The notes below the pieces were generated by a model that saw only the letters and a list, made by a program, of their open reading frames with translations, was not told the origin of the DNA and did not search any database. A stretch of 64,000 nt of DNA from Sandaracinaceae bacterium (GTDB taxonomy: Bacteria > Myxococcota_A > Polyangia > Polyangiales > Sandaracinaceae), in the NCBI GenBank assembly GCA_019637095.1, contig JAHBWG010000044.1, forward strand, positions 1 through 64,000. Direction: 5' to 3'. How positions within the stretch are numbered: the stretch's first letter is position 1; every line of letters starts with the position of its first letter. Positions 8,409-17,622 of the stretch are shown piece by piece. The position numbers were made by a program, and so were the translations under genes.

Positions 8409-11006
8409 TCAGCGGCGGCGCCGGCGCCGCGCCGCGAAGGCGAGCGCCACGCCGAGCAAGGCGAGCCACGGCGTCGCGCCGCGTCCGCCCGCGCGACAGG
8501 AGCAGCCGCCGTCCTCGCCGGGCGGCTCGCCGCCCGCGTCGAGCATCGGGCCGACGACCCCTGCGTCGCCGCCCGCGCTCGCGTCGACGCCCGCGTCGGT
8601 GCCTGCGCCCCCGTCGACGCCGCAGCCGTCGATGCGCTCGAACCGGCACTCGGCGGTCGCGGTGGCGCAGGTGTCGGTGGTGCACTCGTCGCCGTCGTCA
8701 CACTGCGCGTCGCTCGTGCAGCAGCCCTCGTTCCGGGTGTTCGTGCACGCGCTGTCCACGCAGCGGTCGGTGGTGCACGTGTCGCCGTCGGCGCAGTCGC
8801 CGTCGCTCGCACAGCAGCCCTCGGCCGCGACGTTGGCGCACTCGCCGGTCGCCGCGTCGCACGTGTCGGTGGTGCACGCGTTGGTGTCCGCGCAGTCCGC
8901 GTCCGTCGCGCAGCACCCCGGGATGGGCGCGCGCACGCAGCGGTTCGTGCCGAGATCGCAGGTATCGGAGGTGCAGCGGTTGCCGTCGTCGCAGTTCGCG
9001 TCGCTCGTACAGCAGTCGGTGATCCGGTTCTCGTAGCAAGCGCCGCCCGCGCCGCTGCACGCGTCGACGGTGCAGATGTCGCCGTCGTCGCACTCCGAGT
9101 CGAGGTTGCAGCAGCCCGCGACCGGCGTCGTCTCGCAGGTGCCCGGCTCGACGCACCGGTTGGTGGTGCAGCGGTTGCCGTCGTTGCAGTTGATGAAGGT
9201 GCCGGCCTGGCACGAGCCGCCCATGCAGACCTCGTCGCCGTTGCAGGCGAGCGCGTCGCCGCAGGCGGTTCCGTCGGGGCGGCGCGTGTCGGCGGGGCAG
9301 GACAGCGCGGTCCCGTCGCAGACCTCCGGCACGTCGCAGCCGTCGGCCGCCGCGCGGCACACGTCGCCTGCGGCCGAGACGCGGGGCGGGCAGGCCGCGC
9401 TCGCGCCGTCGCAGAGGTCCTCCGGGTCGCAGAGGTCGGTCGCCGGCGCGCACGCGAAGCCCGCGGGCTGCATCGCGTCGGCCGGACACGCGTCGTCGAC
9501 GCCCGTGCAGCTCTCGGGGGCGTCGCACGGACCGACGGCGACGCGGCAGAGCTGGTCGCTCGGGTAGCGACGGTCCTCCGGGCAGTCCACGCTCGTCCCG
9601 TCGCAGAACTCGAGGGCGTCGCAGACGCCGCGGGCGAAGCGGCAGACCCGGCTGGTGGGAGCGCGGGCGTCGGCAGGACACCCGGCGCTCGCCCCAGTGC
9701 AGTTCTCCGCGACGTCGCAGTCTCCCGCCGCCGCGCGGCATTCCGTCGTGTTCGGACGCAGCGCGTCCGCGGGGCAAGCGGCCGCGAGGCCGGTGCAGTT
9801 CTCGGCGACGTCGCACACACCGGCCGCCGCGCGGCACACGGTCGCCGCCGAGCGGAACCCATCCGCCGGGCACGCCCCTGCGCTGCCCGAACAGGTCTCC
9901 GCGACGTCGCAGTTCGTGCCCGCCGCCTCGGGGCGACACACCTGCCCTGCGGCGCGGTACTGACACGTGGCGGTGCAGCACGACCCAGGCGTGCCGTTCA
10001 CCATCGCGCCCTCGTCGCACTGCTCACCGGCATCGGTCACGTTGTTGCCGCAAGCAACGGAGCAACCCGCGGCGCCGTAGCCGGTCCCCACGTAGCCCGC
10101 CATGCATTGACAGGTGTATCCCAACGGGAACGTCGCGTTCATCGCCCGGTTGGTGCACGTCGCGTTCGCATGGCAGGTGTGGAGCCCGGTGGTGCACTCG
10201 TCGATGTCGAGGCACATGTTCGTCGTCCCCGCAACCCACCTCGACCCCGACGGGCAGCAGGCACTGCTCGGGCTCGGATACGTCGGCAGGCCTGCCGCTG
10301 GCTCCGTCGCCCGGGCAACACAGCTTCCCGATGGGCAATGATGACAGGTGGCAGTGCATGCAGTATTGCAGCAAATGCCGTTGACGCAGGCGAGGCTCGT
10401 GCAGTGATTGTTGACGCTGCAGGCCCAGCCGTTCGGTCTCCGAGCCACGGAGAGGTTTCCGGTCACCTGGGCGTTGGTGGGTCGATCGCCGGTACTGCTG
10501 GCGTTCATGTTCACCGCGTTACCCCACAATGTGTAGGATGCGCTGCCTGCGACCGATGGTGTCCACGCTATGTCCCAGGTCCACGATGAAGTCGTCGCGC
10601 GCGGGGTGCTGTGACTCACCTCGGTGTCGCTCCATCGGCGAACGCCCGTCCCAGGGACGGACGCGAAGACGCCGTTGTTCAGCAGCAAGTTGAATCCACC
10701 GCGAGGACACGGCGCTGGTGCAGCGGGGGCGCACGTCAGCGCCGAGTTGGAGACGGTGACGCGCACTACCGCCTGGAGGCCGATGTAGGCCGTACCAACG
10801 ACGGCGACGCTCGCCGTCGTCGTGCTGCCCGCGGTAAGTCCATGGCAGTTCTGGCAGCCGCTGGTCGCGACTGCGAAATCGGCGCGCGGGACGCCGCTTC
10901 CGTTGGCGGCTGCACGTCCCGGAAGCACGCCGTTCGCACTCAGCGAGGCGAGTCCGAGCCCGAGGAGAACCGCCGCCCAGCGCACACCTCGACGCAGCAC
11001 GCTCAT
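8409..11006 (-). CDS. Large Cys-rich MYXO-CTERM surface protein (copy 1)
   Basis: An 865-aa exported protein. After the signal sequence comes a CxxCH motif (SGCQNCHGLT) and a beta domain of the choice-of-anchor V type (about residues 35-190). A calcium-binding EGF-like segment (DIDECTTGLHTCHANATC) follows. Then come seven disintegrin-like repeats of the form CRxxxGxCDVAExCTGxxxxCPxD, then about five repeats of the form CCxxDxxCxDGxxCTxDxC, an Asp/Ala/Gly linker and a C-terminal GCSCRAGGRG-hydrophobic-RRRRRR tail, the classic MYXO-CTERM sorting signal. ATG 11006 was chosen by analogy with the paralogue; GTG 11012 is possible and has GGGGA 4 nt before it. The first ~1 kb of the gene is clearly less GC-rich than the rest. 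Its close paralogue lies two genes upstream (12447-15116). Function is unknown. Confidence 0.88.
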   Translation of the reverse strand: MSVLRRGVRWAAVLLGLGLASLSANGVLPGRAAANGSGVPRADFAVATSGCQNCHGLTAGSTTTASVAVVGTAYIGLQAVVRVTVSNSALTCAPAAPAPCPRGGFNLLLNNGVFASVPGTGVRRWSDTEVSHSTPRATTSSWTWDIAWTPSVAGSASYTLWGNAVNMNASSTGDRPTNAQVTGNLSVARRPNGWACSVNNHCTSLACVNGICCNTACTATCHHCPSGSCVARATEPAAGLPTYPSPSSACCPSGSRWVAGTTNMCLDIDECTTGLHTCHANATCTNRAMNATFPLGYTCQCMAGYVGTGYGAAGCSVACGNNVTDAGEQCDEGAMVNGTPGSCCTATCQYRAAGQVCRPEAAGTNCDVAETCSGSAGACPADGFRSAATVCRAAAGVCDVAENCTGLAAACPADALRPNTTECRAAAGDCDVAENCTGASAGCPADARAPTSRVCRFARGVCDALEFCDGTSVDCPEDRRYPSDQLCRVAVGPCDAPESCTGVDDACPADAMQPAGFACAPATDLCDPEDLCDGASAACPPRVSAAGDVCRAAADGCDVPEVCDGTALSCPADTRRPDGTACGDALACNGDEVCMGGSCQAGTFINCNDGNRCTTNRCVEPGTCETTPVAGCCNLDSECDDGDICTVDACSGAGGACYENRITDCCTSDANCDDGNRCTSDTCDLGTNRCVRAPIPGCCATDADCADTNACTTDTCDAATGECANVAAEGCCASDGDCADGDTCTTDRCVDSACTNTRNEGCCTSDAQCDDGDECTTDTCATATAECRFERIDGCGVDGGAGTDAGVDASAGGDAGVVGPMLDAGGEPPGEDGGCSCRAGGRGATPWLALLGVALAFAARRRRRR

Positions 11007-11046
11007 CCGCACACCGTCCCCAGGGTCGCCCAGGCGCGACCCTCGG

Positions 11047-11076
11047 ATTTAAGTCCAGGCCCGGGGGGCCTGTCAA
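11047..11076 (-). promoter_or_regulatory. Sigma70-like promoter of MYXO-CTERM copy 1
   Basis: On the minus strand TTGACA (11076-11071) is followed after 18 nt by TTAAAT (11052-11047), which matches the -10 consensus at four positions. The ATG lies about 40 nt further on. It is the best sigma70-like promoter in the window. Confidence 0.6.
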
Positions 11077-11092
11077 CGGGGGGTGGGCGAAT

Positions 11093-12397
11093 TCACCCGC
11101 GGATGCAGCGGTACGCCCCGCGGCGCTCGCTGAACCCGCAGACCCGGCCGCGGGCGGCGCAGTTCTCGGTCTGCACCCCGACGTCGGGGTCGCAGGTCGT
11201 CAGGACGTCGCCCTCGCACACGCCCTGGGGGTCGATCCCGACGCACGGGTCCGGCCGGCAGTAGAACCCGCCGACGTCGCCGACGTAGCGGCACAGCTCG
11301 CCGCAGGCCGCGCACTCGCGGCGCCGCACGGTGCCCATGTCGCACCAGCTCGCCGTGCCCCCCTCGCAGCGGCCGGCCGCGCTGATCCCGCCGCAGGGGT
11401 CCTCGGTCACGCAGCGGTACGCGCTCGCCGTCGCGTCCCAGCCGCACGCGGTCCCGCTCGCGCACGTCTCGCTCTCGAGCAGCCCGCTCGCGAGGTCGCA
11501 CCAGACGGCGGTCCGCGAGCCCACGCAGTCGCCGGTCGGCGCGATGCGGCCGCACGGCGCGCCGTCGACGACGATCGGGCCGAGGATCGCCTCGATCCAC
11601 GGGAGCTGCAGGTCCGTCCGCGTGTAGCTGTCCTGCCCGACGCAGCTCGGGTCGCCGAAGCTGAGCGTGCCGAGCACGCGCACCGTCGAGTCGCTCGCGA
11701 GCACCATCAGCGGCCCGCCCGAGTCCCCGAAGCAGACCCCGCGCATGCCCTGCCCGTCGATCACGGCGTACGGACCGTCGAGGCGAACGATCGGCTCGGC
11801 GGTGAACTCGCGCTCGCCGGAGCGGCCGTCCTCCTGGGTGCCATAGCCCGCGGCCTCGGCCATGCGCCCGATCCAGGTGCCGTCGATCGTCTCGGTGATG
11901 ATCGGGATGGGCACGAGCTCGGCGATGCGCGAGGACGCCGGCGCGTTCGCGTGCACGAGCGTCATGTCCACGCTCGGGTGGTTCTCGACGCGGTCCGCGG
12001 TGAAGCAGACGTTGGCGTTGCGCGGATCGGGGCCGACGCAGAAGCGGCGGCCGACCGCGACGCCGCAGTGCCGCGCGGTGAGCACCCACTCGTCCGTCAC
12101 GAACGCGCCGGAGCAGCCGCTGAAGTCGACGACCGCGAGGATCTGCCCCGGCGTCAGCGGGACCAGGGTCGGGAGCTCGGTGCCGTAGTAGACGAGGCGC
12201 GTCGTGCGCTCGTCGGGGCCGCACGCGGGGAAGCTCGCGTCGGGCGCGGGCGCGCCCGCGTCGGGCGGAGGCGCCGCGCCGTCGGCCGGCGCGACGGCGG
12301 CGTCGACCTCGATCGACGCGTCGACGGGGTCCTCGCCGTCGCAGCCGAAGGACGCGAGGGTGAGAGAGAGCGGGACCAGAAGTACGGCGCGGCGCAT
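11093..12397 (-). CDS. Trypsin-like (S1) serine protease lipoprotein
   Basis: A 434-aa lipoprotein (signal ending LASFGC) with an Asp/Ala/Pro linker and then a chymotrypsin-fold protease domain. The triad can be read as His110 in LTARHC, Asp144 in HPSVDMTLV and Ser226 in GVCFGDSGGPL, so it should be active. The S1 pocket loop reads LGTLSFGDPSCVGQDSYTRTD. The C-terminal ~150 residues form three Cys-rich modules (CGRIAPTGDCVGSRTAVWCD, CGGISAAGRCEGGTASWCD and CVGIDPQGVCEGDVLTTCD), each ending with an aromatic-C motif. It sits between two paralogous MYXO-CTERM proteins on the same strand, with gaps of 49 and 86 bp. A role in processing surface proteins is a guess from position. Confidence 0.9.
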   Translation of the reverse strand: MRRAVLLVPLSLTLASFGCDGEDPVDASIEVDAAVAPADGAAPPPDAGAPAPDASFPACGPDERTTRLVYYGTELPTLVPLTPGQILAVVDFSGCSGAFVTDEWVLTARHCGVAVGRRFCVGPDPRNANVCFTADRVENHPSVDMTLVHANAPASSRIAELVPIPIITETIDGTWIGRMAEAAGYGTQEDGRSGEREFTAEPIVRLDGPYAVIDGQGMRGVCFGDSGGPLMVLASDSTVRVLGTLSFGDPSCVGQDSYTRTDLQLPWIEAILGPIVVDGAPCGRIAPTGDCVGSRTAVWCDLASGLLESETCASGTACGWDATASAYRCVTEDPCGGISAAGRCEGGTASWCDMGTVRRRECAACGELCRYVGDVGGFYCRPDPCVGIDPQGVCEGDVLTTCDPDVGVQTENCAARGRVCGFSERRGAYRCIRG

Positions 12398-12446
12398 GAA
12401 GCGGAGGTGATAGCCCGAGCGCGCCGCGCGATCCAGGCGGCCGCCG

Positions 12447-15116
12447 TCAGCGGCGACGACGCCGCAGCGTGGCCGCGATCGAGAGCGCCACGAGGCAGAG
12501 CCACGGCGCTCTCACGGACGTGGGACCGCGCGCGGCCGCGCAGCCTCCCTCCATCGAGCCCATGCCGCCCGCGTCCGCGCCGGCCCCGCCGTCGCCGCCG
12601 ACGCCCGCGTCCATCGCCCCGCCGCCGTCGATCCCGGGCGCGCCCGCGTCGCGGCCGACGCCGGCGTCGTCGCCCGGCGGGCCCGCGTCCGGGACGCCGC
12701 ACCCGGCGATGCGCTCGAAGCGACACTCCGCGGTGACGGGCGAGCACGAGTCGACCGTGCACTCGTCCCCGTCGTCGCAGACGTCGTCGTCGAGACAGCA
12801 GCCCTCGATCGGGCCGTGGGAGCAGGTGTTGGTCTCGGCCGAGCAGCGATCCGAGGTGCAGGTGTCGCCGTCGGCGCAGTCGCCGTCGGTCACGCAGCAG
12901 CCCTCGACCGCCGTCCGCCGGCACTCACCGCTCTCGACGTCGCACGCGTCCACGGTGCACGGGTTTCCGTCCGCGCAGGCGGCGTCGTCGAGACAGCAGC
13001 CGAAGATCGCCGTCCGCACGCAGCGGTTCGTCGCGACGTCGCAGGCGTCGAGCGTGCACAGGCTGCCGTCGTCGCAGTCGGCGTCCGCGACGCAGCAGTC
13101 GGTGATCGGGCTCTCGTAGCAGGCGCCGCCGGGGCCGCTGCAGAAGTCGACGGTGCACACGTCGCCGTCGTCGCAGTCGCGGTCGACGTTGCAGCAACCG
13201 GCGACCGGCGCGGACTCACACCCGCCGGGCTCCACGCACGCGTCCGCGGTGCAGCGGTTCGCGTCGTTGCAGAGCACGGAGGCGCCCGGCGCGCAGACGC
13301 CGCCCATGCACACCTCGTCGCCGTTGCAGAGCCGGCCGTCCGCGCAGCTCGTCCCGTCGGGCCGCCGCGCGTCGGCCGGGCACGTGATGCGCGCGCCGTC
13401 GCAGACCTCGGCGGGATCGCAGCCGTCCACGGAGGCGCGGCAGACGGCGCCGGCCGGCGCGACGCGGCTCGGGCACGTGCTCGCCGCGCCGTCGCAGACG
13501 TCGTCGACGTCGCACCGGCCGGCGGCGGGCGCGCAGACGTCGCCGGCCGCGCGCATCGCGTCGGGCGGGCAGGCGTCGTCGACGCCGGTGCACGCCTCGA
13601 TCGCGTCGCACGGGCCGACGGCGACGCGGCAGACGCGACCCGCCTCGTAGAGGAGATCCGGCGGGCACTCGACCGAGGTGCCGTCGCAGGACTCGAGCGC
13701 ATCGCAGACGCCGCGCGCGAACCGGCACGGCGTGAACCGGGGCGCGCGCGCGTCCGCCGGGCAGCTCGCGCCGGTGCCGGTGCAGGTCTCCGCGACGTCG
13801 CAGACACCCGCCACGGCGCGACAGACCGTGCCCGAGGGCAAGAACGCGTTGGTCGGGCAGAAGGCGCTCGCGCCCGTGCAGTGATCGTCGAGGTCGCAGA
13901 CGCCCGCGCTCGGGCGGCAGAGCGTCCCCATCGGGCGGAAGCCGTCCACCGGGCAGCTCGCGGAGACGCCGTTGCAGACCTCCGCGACGTCGCAGTTCGA
14001 GCCCGTCGCCTCGGCCCGGCACACGGTGCCCGCGGCGGCCACCGTCGGCACGCACGCGCCGCCGGCGTTGCAGCGATCGGGCACGTCGCAGGCGCCGGCG
14101 AGCGCAGGGCCGCAAGTCGAGTTGACGGCCTTGAACTGACACGCCCCGGTGCAGCAGGACGCGGCGGTGCCGTTGGCCGCGCCCTCGTCGCACTGCTCAC
14201 CGACCTCGACGGTGCCGTTGCCGCAGTCGAACGTGCACTGCGAGCCGCCTTGGCGTCCGTCCCCGATGTAGCCGGGCGGACACGTGCACGTGAAGCTGCC
14301 CGTCGTGTTGCCGCAGCTCGCCGCGGCCTCGACCGGAGGCCCGTCGAAGCAGTCGTCGGTGCCGACGGAGCACTCGTTGATGTCCACGCACGCGCTGCCG
14401 CTCCAGCGGTGCCCGGCGGGACAACAGACGGTGGGCCCGGCCAAGGGCTCCGCGGCGCGGTTCACGCAGCCGCCGCCTCCGCAGATCTGGCAGGTGCCGC
14501 AGGACGAGCTCGCCGAGCAGAAGCCGCAGAGGCAGTTGCCCGAGGCGCACTGCGGGTTGCTCCCGCACGCGTGCCCGTTGGGTCGCAGCGTGACGGAGAT
14601 CGAGCTCGAGAGCGCCCCCGCGGTCGGCTTGTCGCCCGCGCCGCTGCTGCCGTTGTTGTCCACCGCGTTGCCCCAGAGGGTGTACGCGGCGTTGCCCGTC
14701 GAGGTCGGCGTCCACGTGAACGTCCACGACCACGGGCTCGAGCCGGTGCGCGGCGCCGTGTGCGTCACCACCGTGCTCGACAGGAACTGCACGCCCGTGC
14801 CCGGCGCGCTGAGGGTCCCGTTCGCGAGGCTGAGGCTGAAGCCCGCGGCGGAGCGCGTGGCGTTCGAGACGGTCACGGTGACCGTCGTCGGGACGCCGAG
14901 GTAGACGGTGCTGGGGCTGAACGCGATGGCCGCCGTGGTCGTCCCGGTCCCGTCGCCGCCGGTGTGGCAGCCGTTGCAGTCGGTCGGCGAGATCCCGTCG
15001 ATGTACGCGTGCGCGGCGCCGGGCGCCGTGCCGAGCGCCAACAGGACGACCGCCGCGACGTGGCCCCAACCCGCTCGCGCACCCGGACGCGCGATCGCAC
15101 ACCGCTCGACGTTCAT
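12447..15116 (-). CDS. Large Cys-rich MYXO-CTERM-like surface protein (copy 2)
   Basis: An 889-aa exported paralogue of the protein at 8409-11006 with the same order of modules: signal, CxxCH (TDCNGCHTGG), choice-of-anchor V-type beta domain (WTFTWTPTSTGNAAYTLWGN), EGF-like segment (DINECSVGTDDC), eight disintegrin-like repeats (CRAVAGVCDVAETCTG and relatives), five CCxxDxxCxDG repeats, Asp/Ala/Gly linker and a hydrophobic-Arg tail. The tail differs: it reads GGCAAARGP, so the second cysteine of the usual CxC signal is missing and sorting may differ. ATG 15116 is preceded by GGGAG at 8 nt; the in-frame GTG 15122 would be too close to that site. The conserved CxxCH could bind a c-type haem, but only one such motif is present. 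Confidence 0.88.
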   Translation of the reverse strand: MNVERCAIARPGARAGWGHVAAVVLLALGTAPGAAHAYIDGISPTDCNGCHTGGDGTGTTTAAIAFSPSTVYLGVPTTVTVTVSNATRSAAGFSLSLANGTLSAPGTGVQFLSSTVVTHTAPRTGSSPWSWTFTWTPTSTGNAAYTLWGNAVDNNGSSGAGDKPTAGALSSSISVTLRPNGHACGSNPQCASGNCLCGFCSASSSCGTCQICGGGGCVNRAAEPLAGPTVCCPAGHRWSGSACVDINECSVGTDDCFDGPPVEAAASCGNTTGSFTCTCPPGYIGDGRQGGSQCTFDCGNGTVEVGEQCDEGAANGTAASCCTGACQFKAVNSTCGPALAGACDVPDRCNAGGACVPTVAAAGTVCRAEATGSNCDVAEVCNGVSASCPVDGFRPMGTLCRPSAGVCDLDDHCTGASAFCPTNAFLPSGTVCRAVAGVCDVAETCTGTGASCPADARAPRFTPCRFARGVCDALESCDGTSVECPPDLLYEAGRVCRVAVGPCDAIEACTGVDDACPPDAMRAAGDVCAPAAGRCDVDDVCDGAASTCPSRVAPAGAVCRASVDGCDPAEVCDGARITCPADARRPDGTSCADGRLCNGDEVCMGGVCAPGASVLCNDANRCTADACVEPGGCESAPVAGCCNVDRDCDDGDVCTVDFCSGPGGACYESPITDCCVADADCDDGSLCTLDACDVATNRCVRTAIFGCCLDDAACADGNPCTVDACDVESGECRRTAVEGCCVTDGDCADGDTCTSDRCSAETNTCSHGPIEGCCLDDDVCDDGDECTVDSCSPVTAECRFERIAGCGVPDAGPPGDDAGVGRDAGAPGIDGGGAMDAGVGGDGGAGADAGGMGSMEGGCAAARGPTSVRAPWLCLVALSIAATLRRRRR

Positions 15117-15154
15117 ATGCACCGCTCCCAGGTCGCGCGAGGTCGCGCCGGATC

Positions 15155-15183
15155 ACTCCACCGAAGAGCGGCTCCGTTGTCAA
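15155..15183 (-). promoter_or_regulatory. Sigma70-like promoter of MYXO-CTERM copy 2
   Basis: TTGACA (15183-15178, minus strand) is separated by exactly 17 nt from TGGAGT (15160-15155), a weak -10. The ATG at 15116 is 38 nt downstream with GGGAG in between. The paralogue at 11006 also has a perfect TTGACA, so the two copies may share regulation. Confidence 0.45.
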
Positions 15184-15213
15184 TGGCGGGGGCGCTCTGC
15201 GATGCTCGGGGCG

Positions 15214-15825
15214 ATGACGCGGTGGGCCGCCCTCGCCTCCCTGCTCGCGGGCTGCACCGCGATCGCGCCCTTCGGGGGGCTGACGACCGGCGACGCCGCC
15301 ACCGACGCGAGCCTCGACGCCGGCGCAGGCGGTCCGAAGCTCGTGTTCCTCTCGAGCGAGCGCTACTTCGGCAACCTGAGCGGCATCGCCGGCGCGGACG
15401 CGCGGTGCTCCGCGCTCGCGAACGCGCGCGGCTACTCGGGCCGCTTCCTCGCGTGGCTCAGCGCGGGCGGGATGGGCCCCGCCGATCGCTTCGATCGGAG
15501 CGCGGGGCCGTACGTGCGCGTCGACGACGCGGTGGTCGCCGAGAGCTGGGACGACCTGACGGACGGGGTGCTCACCCACCTGATCGACGTCGACGAGACC
15601 GGCGCGCAGGTCGCGGACGGAAGCGCGGCGTGGACGGGCACCGACTACCGAGGGCTGCCGACCCTCGACGGCGCGACGTGCGAGGACTGGACGAGCTCGA
15701 CGTTCGAGGCGCGCGGCGCCATCGGCGCGTTCGATCAGCGCATGTTCGGCGAGTGGTCGCACTGGGACGACGTCGGCCCCTTCCCCTGCCAGAACGGGTT
15801 TCGCCTCTACTGCTTCGAGCAGTGA
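15214..15825 (+). CDS. Small DUF1554-like lipoprotein
   Basis: A 203-aa predicted lipoprotein (MTRWAALASLLAGC) with a short Asp/Ala linker and a single DUF1554-like domain. It opens with LVFLSSERYFGNLSGIAGAD, has paired cysteines, VRVDDA, AWTGTDYRG, CEDWTSS and ends NGFRLYCFEQ. The same fold occurs twice in the lipoprotein at 870-2474 (there FLTSEQFVGD... and ...LYCF), so these belong to one paralogous family in this genome. Start could also be ATG 15202, but ATG 15214 gives the better lipoprotein signal and has CGGGGCG just before it. The gene is divergent from the MYXO-CTERM protein and lies 36 bp before hutU. Function is unknown. Confidence 0.82.
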   Translation: MTRWAALASLLAGCTAIAPFGGLTTGDAATDASLDAGAGGPKLVFLSSERYFGNLSGIAGADARCSALANARGYSGRFLAWLSAGGMGPADRFDRSAGPYVRVDDAVVAESWDDLTDGVLTHLIDVDETGAQVADGSAAWTGTDYRGLPTLDGATCEDWTSSTFEARGAIGAFDQRMFGEWSHWDDVGPFPCQNGFRLYCFEQ

Positions 15826-15861
15826 TCGCCGCCGCGGCGGGCCGTGGTAGGGATCGCGCCC

Positions 15862-17517
15862 ATGAGCGAGCCCCGAGAGGTCCGCGCGCCGCGCGGCACC
15901 GAGCGCACGTGCAAGGGCTGGCCCCAAGAGGCCGCGCTGCGCATGCTGATGAACAACCTCGACCCCGAGGTGGCGGAGCGCCCGGAAGACCTCGTCGTGT
16001 ACGGCGGGACGGGCAAGGCCGCGCGCTCCTGGGCGGACTTCGACGTCATCGTGCGCGAGCTGCGCGCGCTCGAGGCCGACGAGACGCTCCTCGTGCAGAG
16101 CGGGCGCGCGGTCGGGAAGTTCCGCACGCACGAGGACGCGCCGCGCGTCCTGATCGCCAACTCGATGCTGGTCCCGGCGTGGGCGAGCTGGGACACCTTC
16201 CGCCGGCTCGAGGCCGAGGGCCTCACGATGTACGGGCAGATGACCGCGGGCTCGTGGATCTACATCGGTACGCAAGGGATCCTGCAGGGGACGTACGAGA
16301 CGTTCGTCGCCGCCGGCGACAAGCACTTCGGCGGCGACTGGCGCGGCCGCTGGATCCTCAGCGCCGGCCTCGGCGGGATGGGCGGGGCGCAGCCGCTCGC
16401 CGCGACGATGGCGGGCGCGGCGTTCCTCGGCGTGGAGATCGATCCCGCGCGTGCGCGGCGCCGGCTCGAGACCCGCTACGTCGATCGGATGACCGACGAC
16501 CTCGACGAGGCGCTCGCGTGGATCGAGGAGTGGCGCGCGCGCGGCGAGGCGCGGAGCGTCGCCCTGGTCGCGAACGCGGCGCACGTCTACCCGGAGCTGG
16601 TCCGGCGCGGCGTCACCCCCGACTTCGTGACCGAGCAGACCGCGGCGCACGATCCGCTCGTCGGCTACGTCCCGACGGACCTCACGCTCGAGGCGGCGGC
16701 AGAGCTCCGCGCGCGCGACCCGGAGGCGTACGTCCGACGCGCGCGCGAGGGCATGGCGGCCGAGGTGCGCGCGATGCTCAAGATGGTCGAGCGCGGCGCG
16801 TTCGCCTGCGACTACGGCAACAACCTCCGCGAGCAGGCGAAGATCGCGGGCGTCGAGGACGCGTTCGACATCGAAGGGTTCGTGCCCGCCTACGTCCGGC
16901 CGCTCTTCTGCGAGGGCAAGGGGCCCTTCCGTTGGGTCGCGCTCAGCGGCGATCCGGCGGACATCGCGGTGACCGACGCCGCCGTGAAGGAGGTCGTGCC
17001 GGGCGACGCGCACCTGCACCGCTGGCTCGACATGGCGAAGGCGCGCGTCGCCTATCAGGGCCTGCCCGCGCGGATCTGCTGGCTCGGGTATGGCGAGCGC
17101 GCGCGCGTCGGGCTGCGCTTCAACGAGCTCGTGCGCGAGGGGAAGGTCTCGGCGCCGATCGTGATCGGGCGCGATCACCTCGACTGCGGCTCGGTCGCGA
17201 GCCCGTACCGCGAGACGGAAGGGATGAAGGACGGCTCGGACGCGATCGCGGACTGGCCGATCCTCAACGCGCTCGTCAACACGGCGGGGGGCGCGACCTG
17301 GGTGAGCGTCCACCACGGCGGCGGCGTCGGCATCGGCTACTCGATCCACGCGGGCCAGGTGATCGTCGCCGACGGAACGGACGCCGCGGCGCGGCGCCTC
17401 GAGCGCGTGCTGACGAGCGATCCGGGGATGGGCGTGATCCGGCACGCCGACGCGGGCTACGAGGACGCGATCACGACCGCGCGCGAGCGCGGCGTGCACG
17501 TCCCGAAGCTCGCGTGA
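15862..17517 (+). CDS. hutU: Urocanate hydratase
   Basis: A 551-aa cytosolic enzyme matching urocanase in length and motifs. It hydrates urocanate to 4-imidazolone-5-propanoate, the second step of histidine degradation, using tightly bound NAD+. Visible signatures are [12 protein letters not shown] near the N-terminus, [20 protein letters not shown], the dinucleotide-binding [29 protein letters not shown] (the family's conserved cysteine region), [20 protein letters not shown] and [18 protein letters not shown] 15862 is the first plausible start. The other hut gene seen here, hutI, is 24 kb downstream; histidine ammonia-lyase (hutH) is not in the window. It is therefore not in a classical hut operon, and the nearest neighbours are unrelated. 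Confidence 0.97.
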   Translation: MSEPREVRAPRGTERTCKGWPQEAALRMLMNNLDPEVAERPEDLVVYGGTGKAARSWADFDVIVRELRALEADETLLVQSGRAVGKFRTHEDAPRVLIANSMLVPAWASWDTFRRLEAEGLTMYGQMTAGSWIYIGTQGILQGTYETFVAAGDKHFGGDWRGRWILSAGLGGMGGAQPLAATMAGAAFLGVEIDPARARRRLETRYVDRMTDDLDEALAWIEEWRARGEARSVALVANAAHVYPELVRRGVTPDFVTEQTAAHDPLVGYVPTDLTLEAAAELRARDPEAYVRRAREGMAAEVRAMLKMVERGAFACDYGNNLREQAKIAGVEDAFDIEGFVPAYVRPLFCEGKGPFRWVALSGDPADIAVTDAAVKEVVPGDAHLHRWLDMAKARVAYQGLPARICWLGYGERARVGLRFNELVREGKVSAPIVIGRDHLDCGSVASPYRETEGMKDGSDAIADWPILNALVNTAGGATWVSVHHGGGVGIGYSIHAGQVIVADGTDAAARRLERVLTSDPGMGVIRHADAGYEDAITTARERGVHVPKLA

Positions 17518-17622
17518 TCGAGCGAGCGCGCACGCGCGCTCGGGAAGAGCGGGGCGGGCGCGGCGTATCCATCCCACGTGGCGGCTCGCGTAGAGGTCTC
17601 GTCCCGCGCCGCTTCCTCTGGT

